Positions 9,513 to 18,333 of a DNA stretch of 64,000 nucleotides are shown piece after piece. Numbering within the stretch: the stretch's first letter is position 1; each line of letters starts with the position of its first letter. A model generated the notes under the pieces. The model had not been told where the DNA came from, made no database searches, and saw only the letters and a program-made list of their open reading frames with translations. Made by a program: the position numbers and the translations under genes. The DNA lies in the NCBI GenBank assembly GCA_963975425.1, contig CAXBGS010000014.1, forward strand, positions 119,931 through 183,930. The letters are read 5' to 3'. The stretch is from CAXBGS01 sp963975425 (GTDB taxonomy: Bacteria > Planctomycetota > Planctomycetia > Pirellulales > Pirellulaceae).

Positions 9513-10466
9513 ATGGAAACGCGTCCGCTTGGAAATACCGGCCTCGATCTCTCGATCCTCTCTTTCGGTGCTTCATCGATCGGTGCCGAGTTTCGCCCAA
9601 TTGATGTTCCCGAAGCGCTTCGTTGCGTGAATGTCGCCATTGACCGGGGCATGAACTACATCGACACGGCCGCCTATTACGGTCGTGGCCTCAGTGAGTT
9701 GATGCTAGGCCGCGTCCTGCCCGATATCCCTCGCGATTCGTTCGTCCTCAGTACGAAACTGGGACGTTACGCACCAAAGCATTTCGACTTTAGCGCAAAA
9801 CGGGTTGCCGAGAGTATTGATATTTCGCTTGAGCGCATGCAGTTAGAGCACCTCGATATCGTCTTTTGCCACGACATCGAGTTCGTCAATCTGGATCAAA
9901 TCGTCGACGAAACCATTCCGGCCCTTCGCAAAGAAGTCGAGAAAGGAAAGGTTCGGTTCATCGGTGTCAGTGGATACCCCATGAAGATTTTTCACGAGAT
10001 GCTGAATCGTGCCGACCTTGATGTCGTTCTGTCGTACAACCACTACACCTTGCAGAACGACATGGCGCTGCAGTTGGTCCAGCCTTGCAAAGAGAAAGGC
10101 GTGGGGTTGATAAACGCCGCACCATTTTCGGCCAGATTGCTGACCGATTCAAAGCTTCCCGAATGGCACAAGTCGACGCCCGAAGTCCGGGCGGTCTGCG
10201 AAAAAGCTGCCGCGCATTGCCGTGAAAAGGGAACGGATATCGCAAAGTTGGCGCTGCAGTATTCGGTCGCAAACGATTCGTTCGCCAGTTGTGTTTCTGG
10301 TTCTGCCAATCCGGACCGGGTGGCTCAGTGGTGCGATTGGTTAGAAGAACCAATGGATCAATCGCTGGTTAGCGAGGTCTTAGAAATACTTAAACCGATT
10401 CATAATTGGATCTATGCCGACGGCCTCGACGAAAACGAAGATCCGGGCGGGCACCGGGTCGCTTAG
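9513..10466 (+). CDS. Aldo/keto reductase, L-galactose dehydrogenase-like
   Basis: NAD(P)-dependent oxidoreductase with a TIM-barrel fold, 317 aa. The catalytic tetrad is visible: Asp51 (DTAAYYG), Tyr56, Lys82 (STKLGRY) and His120 (CHDIEF). The N-terminus METRPLGNTGLDLSILSFGASSIG and the overall pattern are closest to L-galactose/L-fucose-type dehydrogenases; substrate is inferred, not proven. It is followed 76 bases later by a sugar isomerase-like protein on the same strand, which fits a small carbohydrate-oxidation unit. Confidence 0.88.
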   Translation: METRPLGNTGLDLSILSFGASSIGAEFRPIDVPEALRCVNVAIDRGMNYIDTAAYYGRGLSELMLGRVLPDIPRDSFVLSTKLGRYAPKHFDFSAKRVAESIDISLERMQLEHLDIVFCHDIEFVNLDQIVDETIPALRKEVEKGKVRFIGVSGYPMKIFHEMLNRADLDVVLSYNHYTLQNDMALQLVQPCKEKGVGLINAAPFSARLLTDSKLPEWHKSTPEVRAVCEKAAAHCREKGTDIAKLALQYSVANDSFASCVSGSANPDRVAQWCDWLEEPMDQSLVSEVLEILKPIHNWIYADGLDENEDPGGHRVA

Positions 10467-10542
10467 TGGAGTCTCGTCGCTGTGACGATTCGATTGGCCC
10501 CTTTTTCTCATTCCCTCCTCTCAACCCATCACCATTTCAACC

Positions 10543-11358
10543 ATGAAATCTTGTATCACCATCAGTCTGGTCGAAGAAGCACGCGGCGGCCCCTTTGTCT
10601 TGTGGGACGGCCTGGAAGAGTCGATCAAATTCGCAGGTGAGTTGGGATACGATGCTGTCGAAATTTTCGCGCCTGGTCCCGAAGTGATCGATATCGACGC
10701 ACTTGGCGGCATGCTGGACAAGGCAAATCTGAAACTGGCCGCACTGGGAACAGGCGCCGGCTGGGTGAAACACAAATTGCAATTGGCCGACCCCGATGCG
10801 GGCAAACGCGAAAAAGCTCGCGAGTTCGTTCGCAGCATCATCGATTGCGCCGGTCAACTCGGTGCCGCTGCGATCATCGGGTCCATGCAGGGTCCAAGCG
10901 GGCACACAGGCGATGCCGACACCGCTCGGGGTTACCTCTGTGAAGCACTCGAGGATGGTGGCACGCACGCACAGCAGTACAACGTTCCGTTGATCTACGA
11001 ACCCCTCAATCGATACGAGACGAAACAATGTTGTACCGTCGCCGACGGGGTCAACCTGCTAGAGTCACTGTCGACCGATAACGTTCGACTGCTTTGCGAT
11101 TTGTTCCATATGAACATCGAGGAAAGTGACATTGCCGATGCGTTGTTGACCGGCGGTAAGTGGGTCGGCCACATTCATTTTGTCGATAGTAATCGACGTC
11201 CGGTCGGAAACGGGCACATGCAATACGGCCGAATCATCGCGGCTCTGCGAGCGATTGATTACCAAGGGTATCTTTGTGCCGAGGCCTTCCCGTGGCCCGA
11301 TCCGCACGAGGCTGCACGCCAGACAATGCGTGCGTATCGTTACTGGACCGCAACATAA
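10543..11358 (+). CDS. Sugar phosphate isomerase/epimerase family protein
   Basis: 271 aa, xylose-isomerase-like TIM barrel (AP endonuclease 2 superfamily). Visible signatures are the N-terminal strand KSCITISLVEEA, EFAGELGYDAVEIFAPGPE, the metal-site strand VPLIYEPLNRYET, LLCDLFHMNIEE, GHIHFVDSNRRPVGNGHMQYG and a final GYLCAEAFPWPDP. Glu, Asp, His and Glu ligands of a divalent metal are therefore likely present. Exact sugar unknown. Pairs with the upstream aldo/keto reductase. Confidence 0.86.
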   Translation: MKSCITISLVEEARGGPFVLWDGLEESIKFAGELGYDAVEIFAPGPEVIDIDALGGMLDKANLKLAALGTGAGWVKHKLQLADPDAGKREKAREFVRSIIDCAGQLGAAAIIGSMQGPSGHTGDADTARGYLCEALEDGGTHAQQYNVPLIYEPLNRYETKQCCTVADGVNLLESLSTDNVRLLCDLFHMNIEESDIADALLTGGKWVGHIHFVDSNRRPVGNGHMQYGRIIAALRAIDYQGYLCAEAFPWPDPHEAARQTMRAYRYWTAT

Positions 11359-11524
11359 CGTTCGCTTGCACGGTTCAGCCGAATCCGCCAGAAAGCGATT
11401 CCTCATCCAGGTCTTCAGAACCGAGGAACCGTTGGTCAGAGCCTTCGCCTGAGTCTTGACCTGAATAGTTGGTAAACTGTCATCTCGTTTTCGACCGACC
11501 GATGTTGAACGAGGAATTCTTGCA

Positions 11525-12898
11525 ATGGCTTTGATGTCCGACCACCGACGCAACGGCGTATTTTTACTGCAACTTTGCTCGCTGGTGATTCTTTTCGCGC
11601 AGCGGTCGATTGCGGATGATCGTCCTAACGTTCTCATGATCTTTACCGATGATCAGGGCGTGAACGATGTCGGTTGTTACGGCAGCGAAATTCCGACTCC
11701 GCGAATCGATCAGTTGGCAACCGAAGGCGTACGCTTGACTCAGTTTTACGCCGCTAGCAGCATCTGCACGCCTTCGCGTTTTGGCTTATTCACCGGTCGT
11801 TATCCTCACCGCAGTCGCGACCAATTGCTCAGCGCGCTGATGTTCTTGACAGAGGAAGATGCAAAACGAGGAATCCGGCAGGGCGAACAAACTTACGTGT
11901 CCCTGCTGCAGGATGCTGGGTACAGCACGGCACTTGTGGGCAAATGGCATCTCGGCCACGGCAGCGAGCAGTTCTGGCCGACTCGACACGGATTTGATTC
12001 GTTCTTCGGTCACACCGGCGGCTGCGTTGATTTCTTTACGCTTCATTACGGCAATCGGCCTGACTGGTACCGCGGTCGCGATATCGTTGAAACCGAAGGC
12101 TATGCTACCGACGTCATCACCGATGAAGCATTGTCGATTCTTCGTGACCATGCGATGCACGAACCGGTGACGCGCAAGCCTTTGTACTTGCACCTTTCTT
12201 ATAACGCGCCGCACTTCGGAAAGGGCTGGAACGAAGCTTCCGGCGCGACCGAGAACGTGATGCAGCCCAAGCAGGCTGACTTGGAACACGTCTCTCAGAT
12301 CAAGGATCCGCTTCGTCAATCGTTCGCGGCAAAAGTTGTCGGACTCGATGATTCCATCGGTCGCGTTTTGGACGAGCTAGATCGGCAGGGATTGGCCGAC
12401 AATACGATCGTTATCTTCATGACCGACCACGGTGGTGATCCTGACTACGGCGGATCTAACCTGCCGTTGCGTGGCGACAAGGCGACTCTGTTCGAAGGCG
12501 GACTGCGTGTTCCCTGTATCGTGCGCTGGCCACAGCATATCCCCGCTGCAACGCAGTGTGATGCGGTCGCATGCGCCATCGACTGGTTTCCGACCTTGTG
12601 CGAGATCGCTGGTGTTGCATTTCCGAACGAGTCGTTGGATGGCCAGTCCATTCTGCAGTCGCTGACGTCTTGCTCGACGGATCAGCCAAACCGAACGTTG
12701 GTATGGCGAACCGGCTCGCATGCCGAACTCGGTCGTAAGTCTTGGTATGCGATCCGCCAAGGGGATTGGAAATGGGTTCAGCCGCCCGAGCAATCTGGCA
12801 TGCTGTTCGATTTATCGCATGATCCCAACGAGCAGCATGATGTCGCCGATCGTCACCCCGACGTTGCATCGCAACTAGAGCAGGCGGCGAAGCGATAG
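11525..12898 (+). CDS. Secreted sulfatase
   Basis: Hydrolyses sulfate esters, probably on algal polysaccharide or related glycans, outside the cytoplasm. 457 aa. Signal peptide near the N-terminus (VFLLQLCSLVILFAQRSIADD), then the metal-binding RPNVLMIFTDDQGVNDVGCYG strand. The sulfatase signature is CTPSR at residues 81-85, whose Cys is converted to formylglycine by FGE. Further motifs are GKWHLGH and TDHGGDPDYGGSNLPLRGDKATLFEGGLRVP (read here in parts). The start ATG at 11525 has GAGGA eight bases upstream. Fairly short for the family but complete. Such genes are very numerous in Rhodopirellula-like genomes. Confidence 0.93.
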   Translation: MALMSDHRRNGVFLLQLCSLVILFAQRSIADDRPNVLMIFTDDQGVNDVGCYGSEIPTPRIDQLATEGVRLTQFYAASSICTPSRFGLFTGRYPHRSRDQLLSALMFLTEEDAKRGIRQGEQTYVSLLQDAGYSTALVGKWHLGHGSEQFWPTRHGFDSFFGHTGGCVDFFTLHYGNRPDWYRGRDIVETEGYATDVITDEALSILRDHAMHEPVTRKPLYLHLSYNAPHFGKGWNEASGATENVMQPKQADLEHVSQIKDPLRQSFAAKVVGLDDSIGRVLDELDRQGLADNTIVIFMTDHGGDPDYGGSNLPLRGDKATLFEGGLRVPCIVRWPQHIPAATQCDAVACAIDWFPTLCEIAGVAFPNESLDGQSILQSLTSCSTDQPNRTLVWRTGSHAELGRKSWYAIRQGDWKWVQPPEQSGMLFDLSHDPNEQHDVADRHPDVASQLEQAAKR

Positions 12899-12957
12899 TC
12901 GCTCGCGGAACCGAAGCCGCAGTGCGTATCGGTTCTCGTGATGCCCAACCGCATCGA

Positions 12958-13359
12958 TCACAGCGTCGCCGGATCGACGATGGTGTCCAGCGCGGGAATC
13001 GTTGAACCGGCGTACAGAAAAACGCGTATTTGCGTCATGGTGGGTGACAGAAGGTTTAGCTCAGCGTAGGCATCTGGAAGGGTAATGTTGGGGTCGGTGA
13101 CGCGGCCAGTGGCGTTAGGATCGGCTCGCAGGATCGCCACACATCGCTGGGCCAAGCCGTCGCTGATGTGGTGTCCATCAACACTGCTGCGGTGAGCATG
13201 GGTGTGCGCAATATGGTGTCGGCTGCTGCGTACGATCGCGATTGCCGCCAGCGAGAGAATCGCCGCTGCCAGTGTGCACAATAGAATCGCAGAACCTCGA
13301 CGCTGTCGCTGCATTCGTCTGGCACGCTTCATCATGGATTGTATCTTGTTTTGCATCAT
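12958..13359 (-). CDS. GspK/PilX-like minor pseudopilin, short
   Basis: 133 aa. A basic leader (RRMQRQRRG) is followed by a hydrophobic helix starting right after the Gly (SAILLCTLAAAILSLAAIAIV), the layout of a prepilin. There is no Glu at position 5, as in GspK proteins. It lacks the large alpha domain of a true GspK (usually about 300 aa), so it is either degenerate or a small relative. It is the last of five pilin-like genes, 10 bases after the gspJ-like gene, in the position gspK normally takes. Confidence 0.6.
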   Translation of the reverse strand: MMQNKIQSMMKRARRMQRQRRGSAILLCTLAAAILSLAAIAIVRSSRHHIAHTHAHRSSVDGHHISDGLAQRCVAILRADPNATGRVTDPNITLPDAYAELNLLSPTMTQIRVFLYAGSTIPALDTIVDPATL

Positions 13360-13368
13360 GCGGCCCCG

Positions 13369-13860
13369 CTAGAACGGAAGTGTCTCGGCAACGGTGCAGT
13401 TGACAGTCATGATTTGTCCGGTGGACGCGTCCCGGCCACGCAGCCGTATGTCGATACCCACACGATTTCTGGGTGGCGTCGCTGATCGTATCGATTGAAA
13501 AAGAATATCGCGAATGTCGCTAGCCAGTAAGACTTCGTCGGTGCCATCATCCAATATCAAGTCGCCTGACTGAACATAGATTCGCGCCAAACGCCCGTCG
13601 ACGAGTTGCAGTTGCAGGGAACGATTTCCAACACCAATCACTTCCCCGGCGTCGATCGTTTCACGCAGCCACTTCAGCGTGGTTCGCAGTTGGTCTGACG
13701 TCGTGCCATGGTGGGCTCGCTGTATCGATTGGCCCGATGCGCGTATCATTCCCGCAATCGGAACCAACATGACCGCAACGAGTGCTGTGCATGCGATGAC
13801 TTCCAACAAGCTGATTCCATGCCGCGTCAACGGGCGGCGGGTGTACGATCTGCATTTCAT
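13369..13860 (-). CDS. GspJ-like pseudopilin
   Basis: 163 aa from the ATG at 13860, which overlaps the upstream stop as ATGA. Prepilin cleavage and methylation motif is G/ISLLEVIACTALVAVMLVPIAG with Glu at +5. The globular part is rich in beta-type segments (LQLQLVDGRLARIYVQSGDLIL). Position and size fit a GspJ-type minor pseudopilin; a general type IV pilin-like role is the alternative. Processing needs a prepilin peptidase, which is not in this window. Confidence 0.68.
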   Translation of the reverse strand: MKCRSYTRRPLTRHGISLLEVIACTALVAVMLVPIAGMIRASGQSIQRAHHGTTSDQLRTTLKWLRETIDAGEVIGVGNRSLQLQLVDGRLARIYVQSGDLILDDGTDEVLLASDIRDILFQSIRSATPPRNRVGIDIRLRGRDASTGQIMTVNCTVAETLPF

Positions 13861-14339
13861 GGCGACGCCCACTGAGTACGAATGTTCTCGGCAGGTTCAC
13901 TGGCATCAAGCCGGTCATCGCCGTCGAAGTCTTGCCAGACTTCGATATCAATGGTCAATAGTCTTGCCGGCGCAGCGATCGTCGGGTCGGCACTGATGCG
14001 TGTTCGTGATTTCAGGTCGGGTCCGTCTGCAACAGTGACTTCGCGGATTACATCGGTGGGATTCGACCAAGCGAGATCAAACGCGGCCGGACTCGATAGA
14101 GCGATCTTGGTCGCTTCGAGTTGATTTTCGGCCTCGAACATCATGGTTTTGCGGTTGGTCAGCCGCGCGTGGCACGACTGTGATTGGCTGATCAGATGGG
14201 CTGACGGAATCAAGATCACCGCAAGCAACATCGAACCGGCAGCAACATCAAGCAGTGTTGCGCCACGACGACGTGAATGCGCGCGCCGTGCGTTGCGATA
14301 GGAATTGGATGTCAATTCGTTCGGCATGAGTCTTCTCAC
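13857..14339 (-). CDS. GspI-like pseudopilin with Asp at +5
   Basis: 160 aa. After a basic leader (RRAHSRRRG) comes ATLLDVAAGSMLLAVILIPSA, a prepilin N-terminus where the usual Glu at +5 is Asp. The start is the GTG at 14339, overlapping the previous stop as GTGA; an ATG at 14327 is also in frame. The C-terminal part has VWQDFDGDDRLDASEP, an acidic loop that could bind calcium. Order in the cluster matches gspI. Confidence 0.65.
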   Translation of the reverse strand: MRRLMPNELTSNSYRNARRAHSRRRGATLLDVAAGSMLLAVILIPSAHLISQSQSCHARLTNRKTMMFEAENQLEATKIALSSPAAFDLAWSNPTDVIREVTVADGPDLKSRTRISADPTIAAPARLLTIDIEVWQDFDGDDRLDASEPAENIRTQWASP

Positions 14340-14839
14340 GGTAGTCGCACGGTGACTTGGCCCGTCGTGGGTGTCACCACAATTTGTCCCGCGACGCGGC
14401 CCTGAGTGACTGTCCAGGTTGCTGCTCGCGAAACCGTTCCATCGGCGGCGAACACGATTTCAGAGGGGCGAACTCTTAGTCGAATTTCATCGCCCAGCAC
14501 AACGATGCCACGCTGCTCACCTCGAAAGGGGCCGGCCGCTTCGGTAATTTCCAATTGTTCAACATTGTTCACGCGAGTCCGTCGGACTCGAACGGTGCAC
14601 CGGTTAGCGATCGCGGTATTGCGAGCCAAGTCGAGTGTTTGTGAAACATCAATGGTTAGATATCGGACGGTGCGATTAGCAACCCAGTTGCTGTCCAAGA
14701 CGAACGAGCTGGCGATCGCGGCACCGCTAAGAATCAGTACGACCAAAATCGCTTCGATCATCGTTACGCCGCAGCGTACGGTACCGCCGCGGTAACGTAC
14801 GTGTTGTTCTTGCGCTAGCTGTGCAAGATCGCGACGCAT
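14336..14839 (-). CDS. GspH/FimT-like pseudopilin
   Basis: 167 aa from the ATG at 14839, which has TTAGGA nine bases upstream; the frame extends to an ATG at 14860. Motif G/VTMIEAILVVLILSGAAIASS with Glu at +5. The body (VSQTLDLARNTAIANRCTVRV ... FAADGTVSRAATWTV) is the GspH/FimT pattern, where FxxDG and a T-type strand recur. Coupled by GTGA overlap to the gspI-like gene downstream. Confidence 0.72.
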   Translation of the reverse strand: MRRDLAQLAQEQHVRYRGGTVRCGVTMIEAILVVLILSGAAIASSFVLDSNWVANRTVRYLTIDVSQTLDLARNTAIANRCTVRVRRTRVNNVEQLEITEAAGPFRGEQRGIVVLGDEIRLRVRPSEIVFAADGTVSRAATWTVTQGRVAGQIVVTPTTGQVTVRLP

Positions 14840-14972
14840 GACGATTCCTAACAGGTTCAAAGGTTACGAAAAAAGTCCGTCGGCTTGACGTGCACAGACG
14901 GCACGCGGACCCGACGGACCAATGGGTTGTCCACCTATCGGGCGCGTTCATTCGCCCCTTATTCGTGGTCGA

Positions 14973-15299
14973 TTATCGTTTCGTAAACGTTCCGGTCGCT
15001 CGCGTGTACGTATAGTTGCGACGGATGTTACGAACGCGGTCTTGTGCGGCTTGATCGGCGTTGGACAGGTATCCGGCGGTGACCAAATCATTCACACTTC
15101 GCGGGAACGAGCCTTCTTCGAGGAAGTAGGTCTGAGCCATGCTATTGAGCGTCGCGATCTCTTGTTCGGCAAGTTTAGCTTCACTCTTGGCTCGCATCGG
15201 CGCGACTGTTGCAACAGTCGCGGCCGCAACAACCGCTAAGATGACAACCGCAGCGATGACTTCCAGCAGCGAGAAGCCGTTCTTTTTATTCTTTTTCAT
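14973..15299 (-). CDS. GspG-like major pseudopilin
   Basis: 108 aa from the ATG at 15299 (MKKNKKNGFSLLEV); the longer reading to 15350 has no support. Classic class III signal: short basic leader, G/FSLLEVIAAVVILAVVAA with Glu at +5. The globular part (IATLNSMAQTYFLEEGSFPRSVNDLVTAGYLS) has the GspG-type pattern in which a small protein length, YFLEEG and a Leu-rich loop recur. A 133-base gap separates it from the gspH-like gene. First gene of the G-H-I-J-K set. Confidence 0.78.
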   Translation of the reverse strand: MKKNKKNGFSLLEVIAAVVILAVVAAATVATVAPMRAKSEAKLAEQEIATLNSMAQTYFLEEGSFPRSVNDLVTAGYLSNADQAAQDRVRNIRRNYTYTRATGTFTKR

Positions 15300-15416
15300 A
15301 TTCGTTGATCTGGCTCTGAAATTGAGGGTAAAAAGAGGGCTCGCACGCAACCGCGTTCCTCTCGTCTAATGGAAACGTAGGTCACAAAATGCGTTGGTGC
15401 GGGAATACTGAACAAA

Positions 15417-16880
15417 ATGAATAAAGACTTTTCATGCATTAGTCCGATTGACGACGAGATCGTGTGGTCGGGCACCGAAACCAGTGCGGCTGATGTCCGT
15501 CGTGCCATGCAGAAATCTGCGGCCGCGGCAAGTTCGTGGCGCGAAACCGACGTGCAGCAGCGAATTGAAATCGTCCAGCAATTCGCCGGTCATCTAGAAC
15601 GACACCGGGATGACGTGGCCCATTTAATCAGTCGTGAAGTGGGTAAGCTGACTTGGGATGCGCAAGGCGAAGTGGCTGCGGCAATCGCCAAAGCGGATTT
15701 GTCGATCCAAGCCCTACAGCAGCGCCGGAGTGATCAGGTGCCGCCCGCTGAGCCCGCGGGCGATTCGGCAACGCTGACACGTGCGGTCCGCTACCAGCCG
15801 ATCGGTGTCGCCTTGGTCTTGGGGCCCTTCAATTTTCCGTTGCACTTGCCCGGTGGTCAGATCATCCCTGCGTTGTTGGCTGGCAACACGGTCGTGTTTA
15901 AACCGAGTGACCAAGCAACCGCCGTTGGGCGGTGGATCGCCGATGCATGGAATAAGGTGGGGCTGCCCCCGGATGTGCTGCAATTGATCGTGGGCGGTGT
16001 GGACACGGCAATTGCTGCGATCGACGCTCCCGAGGTTGCAGGCGTGTTTCTGACCGGCAGCCGAGCGGCCGGCCGCGCGATTCATCGTCAACTAGCCGGA
16101 CGCCCCGAAGTCCTGTTGGCACTCGAACTTGGCGGAAACAATCCGATTGTCGTGAGCGACGAAGTTGACGCAGAAGTCGCGGCATCGATCGTTTCATTTT
16201 CGGCTTTCGTTTCCGCCGGGCAGAGATGCACATGTGCTCGTCGCGCGATTTACGTTCATAATCAAGTCGCGCCACAGTCCGGCGGGTTGGCCCAATTCGA
16301 CGCACTCATTCGTGCAACCGAAGCACTTCGCGTCGGGTTACCTGAGGAGCCTGACACGCAGATTGGACCACTGATCTCTCGCAGCGCCGCCGACTCACTC
16401 CACGAGACCTACGACAGACTCGTTCAATTAGGTTGCGAACCACTGGCGGAGTGGCGCGTCGATCCGCGGCGCGAAAATCTAGTCTTTCCATCAATTTTGG
16501 ACGCCAGCAAGATCAGCGAAGAAGCGTTTGCGTCGATCGGTGAAATGGAGTGGTTCGGACCGCTGTTAGTGGTCCGCGTTGCCAAGGACTTAGACAAGGC
16601 GACGCATCTGGCCGCACAGACGCCGTATGGATTGGCCGCCTCGTTGCTTGGCGGCGATCAACATGCGTTCGAAACGTTTGTCCAGAATGTCGGTGCCGGC
16701 GTCGTGAACTGGAACCGCGCTACGACCGGAGCGGCAGGTACGCTTCCGTTCGGCGGACGTGGACACAGTGGCAACCACCGCCCGGCGGGGTTTTATGCAA
16801 TTGATTTTTGCAACGAACCTATTTCGTCGCTTCAGCTGGAACACCCCGATACCTCGGATCCTTGGAGTGTTACCAAGTGA
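15417..16880 (+). CDS. astD: Succinylglutamic semialdehyde dehydrogenase
   Basis: NAD-dependent oxidation of N-succinylglutamate semialdehyde, fourth step of the arginine succinyltransferase (AST) pathway. 487 aa, aldehyde dehydrogenase fold: LGPFNFPLHLPGGQIIPALLAGNTVVFKPSD region (read in parts), Glu237 in LELGG and the catalytic Cys271 within AGQRCTCARR, a stretch typical of AstD. E. coli AstD is 492 aa, so length is normal. Overlaps the next gene by GTGA, so the two are translated together. Confidence 0.93.
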   Translation: MNKDFSCISPIDDEIVWSGTETSAADVRRAMQKSAAAASSWRETDVQQRIEIVQQFAGHLERHRDDVAHLISREVGKLTWDAQGEVAAAIAKADLSIQALQQRRSDQVPPAEPAGDSATLTRAVRYQPIGVALVLGPFNFPLHLPGGQIIPALLAGNTVVFKPSDQATAVGRWIADAWNKVGLPPDVLQLIVGGVDTAIAAIDAPEVAGVFLTGSRAAGRAIHRQLAGRPEVLLALELGGNNPIVVSDEVDAEVAASIVSFSAFVSAGQRCTCARRAIYVHNQVAPQSGGLAQFDALIRATEALRVGLPEEPDTQIGPLISRSAADSLHETYDRLVQLGCEPLAEWRVDPRRENLVFPSILDASKISEEAFASIGEMEWFGPLLVVRVAKDLDKATHLAAQTPYGLAASLLGGDQHAFETFVQNVGAGVVNWNRATTGAAGTLPFGGRGHSGNHRPAGFYAIDFCNEPISSLQLEHPDTSDPWSVTK

Positions 16881-18181
16881 CGCTGATCGAAGTGCAAGTC
16901 GATCGTTTGGTCGGACCTACGCATCACTTTGGTGGACTAGGCGTAGGCAACCTCGCATCACAGCAACATGCCGGGCAAATATCCAATCCTCAGGCAGCAG
17001 CGCTGCAGGGGTTGGACAAGATGAAACGAGTTGCGCAATTGGGCGTTCCACAGGTGATCCTCGCGCCACAACCACGACCGGATTTCGAATTCTTCAAACG
17101 TGTCGGTTTTGACGGAACCGAAACCGAGCGATTACGGCAGGCAATCCAGTCGGATTTCCGTGTTCTGTCGGCGTCGCTAAGTTCGTCGGCGATGTGGGTT
17201 GCGAATGCCGCAACCGTTTCGGCGGCAGTCGACAATCGTTATGGCGTCACATCATTGACGGTTGCAAATCTTGTTGCAAGTTTGCATCGGTCAATAGAAC
17301 CGGACGTGACGTACGCCGATTTGCGGCAATCGATGCCGCCGGGCGTTAAGGTAATGCCTCACTTGTTCGGCGGCGCAGAGATGCGTGACGAAGGCGCCGC
17401 GAATCACATGCGTCTAGGATCGAGCCAGAACATCGCGGGAATTCATGTTTTTGTCTACGGTGATGGATCACCGGCCCCACAACAGCGTTGGCCGCGACAG
17501 ACACGCGCTGCATGCCAGGCGATCGCGCGACAACACGGGCTTCATCCCGCTGATACGTTTTATCTAAAGCAACATCCCGATGCGATCGATGCCGGCGCGT
17601 TCCACAACGACGTTGTTGCCGCGAGTCACCATGATTTGATGCTGTATCATGAAAGGGCGTTTCATAACGCGGACGCTACGTTGGCCGCAATCGACCAGCG
17701 ATATCAACAGCGTTTCGGTCGGCCGCTTCGGCGCGAGGTCGTCACGAGCGAGCAGTTATCTTTGGACGACTCGGTTTCGGCTTACCTTTTCAATAGCCAG
17801 ATTGTATCCCCCGGTGATACAAGTCGGGCACCGGTACTGGTCGGCCCGGCGCAAGTCCGGCGGCACGACCAAGCCAATCGAATCGTCACCGATTGGTGCG
17901 ATCGGCAACTCTTTTCGGCCGCAATCTTTGTCGACTTGGACCAGAGCATGGCGGGCGGCGGCGGTCCGGCATGTTTGCGGTTACGTGTTCCGATGACGCC
18001 CGTTGAAATGAGTCAGATTCCGGAATCGGTTCGGTGGAGCGAGTCGCTTGATCAACGTTTACGACAGATTATCCAAGAAACGTATCCCACCGAGTTCGCG
18101 CCGGCGCACTTGATCGATGCGTCAACATTAAGCAAAGTGATCAAAGCGCAGTCGGCACTTCGCGACGCGTTGTCGGGGTGA
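16877..18181 (+). CDS. astB: N-succinylarginine dihydrolase
   Basis: Converts N2-succinylarginine to succinylornithine, CO2 and ammonia; second AST step. 434 aa from a GTG at 16877 that overlaps the astD stop (GTGA). The frame is open further upstream, but VTLIEVQVDRLVGPTHHFGG aligns with the start of E. coli AstB (DGLVGLTHHYAG). Other shared stretches are MWVANAATVS, LTVANL, HRSIEP, DEGAANHMRLG, VFHND-like GAFHNDVVAAS, YLFNSQ and the catalytic-Cys motif GGGPACLRLRV. astA, astC and astE are not in this window. Confidence 0.94.
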   Translation: MTLIEVQVDRLVGPTHHFGGLGVGNLASQQHAGQISNPQAAALQGLDKMKRVAQLGVPQVILAPQPRPDFEFFKRVGFDGTETERLRQAIQSDFRVLSASLSSSAMWVANAATVSAAVDNRYGVTSLTVANLVASLHRSIEPDVTYADLRQSMPPGVKVMPHLFGGAEMRDEGAANHMRLGSSQNIAGIHVFVYGDGSPAPQQRWPRQTRAACQAIARQHGLHPADTFYLKQHPDAIDAGAFHNDVVAASHHDLMLYHERAFHNADATLAAIDQRYQQRFGRPLRREVVTSEQLSLDDSVSAYLFNSQIVSPGDTSRAPVLVGPAQVRRHDQANRIVTDWCDRQLFSAAIFVDLDQSMAGGGGPACLRLRVPMTPVEMSQIPESVRWSESLDQRLRQIIQETYPTEFAPAHLIDASTLSKVIKAQSALRDALSG

Positions 18182-18333
18182 AAGCGCGGCGATCGCAGTT
18201 CAATCCCATCACTTGGTCATGACGCTAGCGGCGTCGATCGCAAACCTCTCTCATGTATGCGGTGATGTCCCGGTCAGGCATGTCATGTGCGATTCGGTCA
18301 TCTGCCGTTCGGATGTGAACGCGTTCGTGAACT

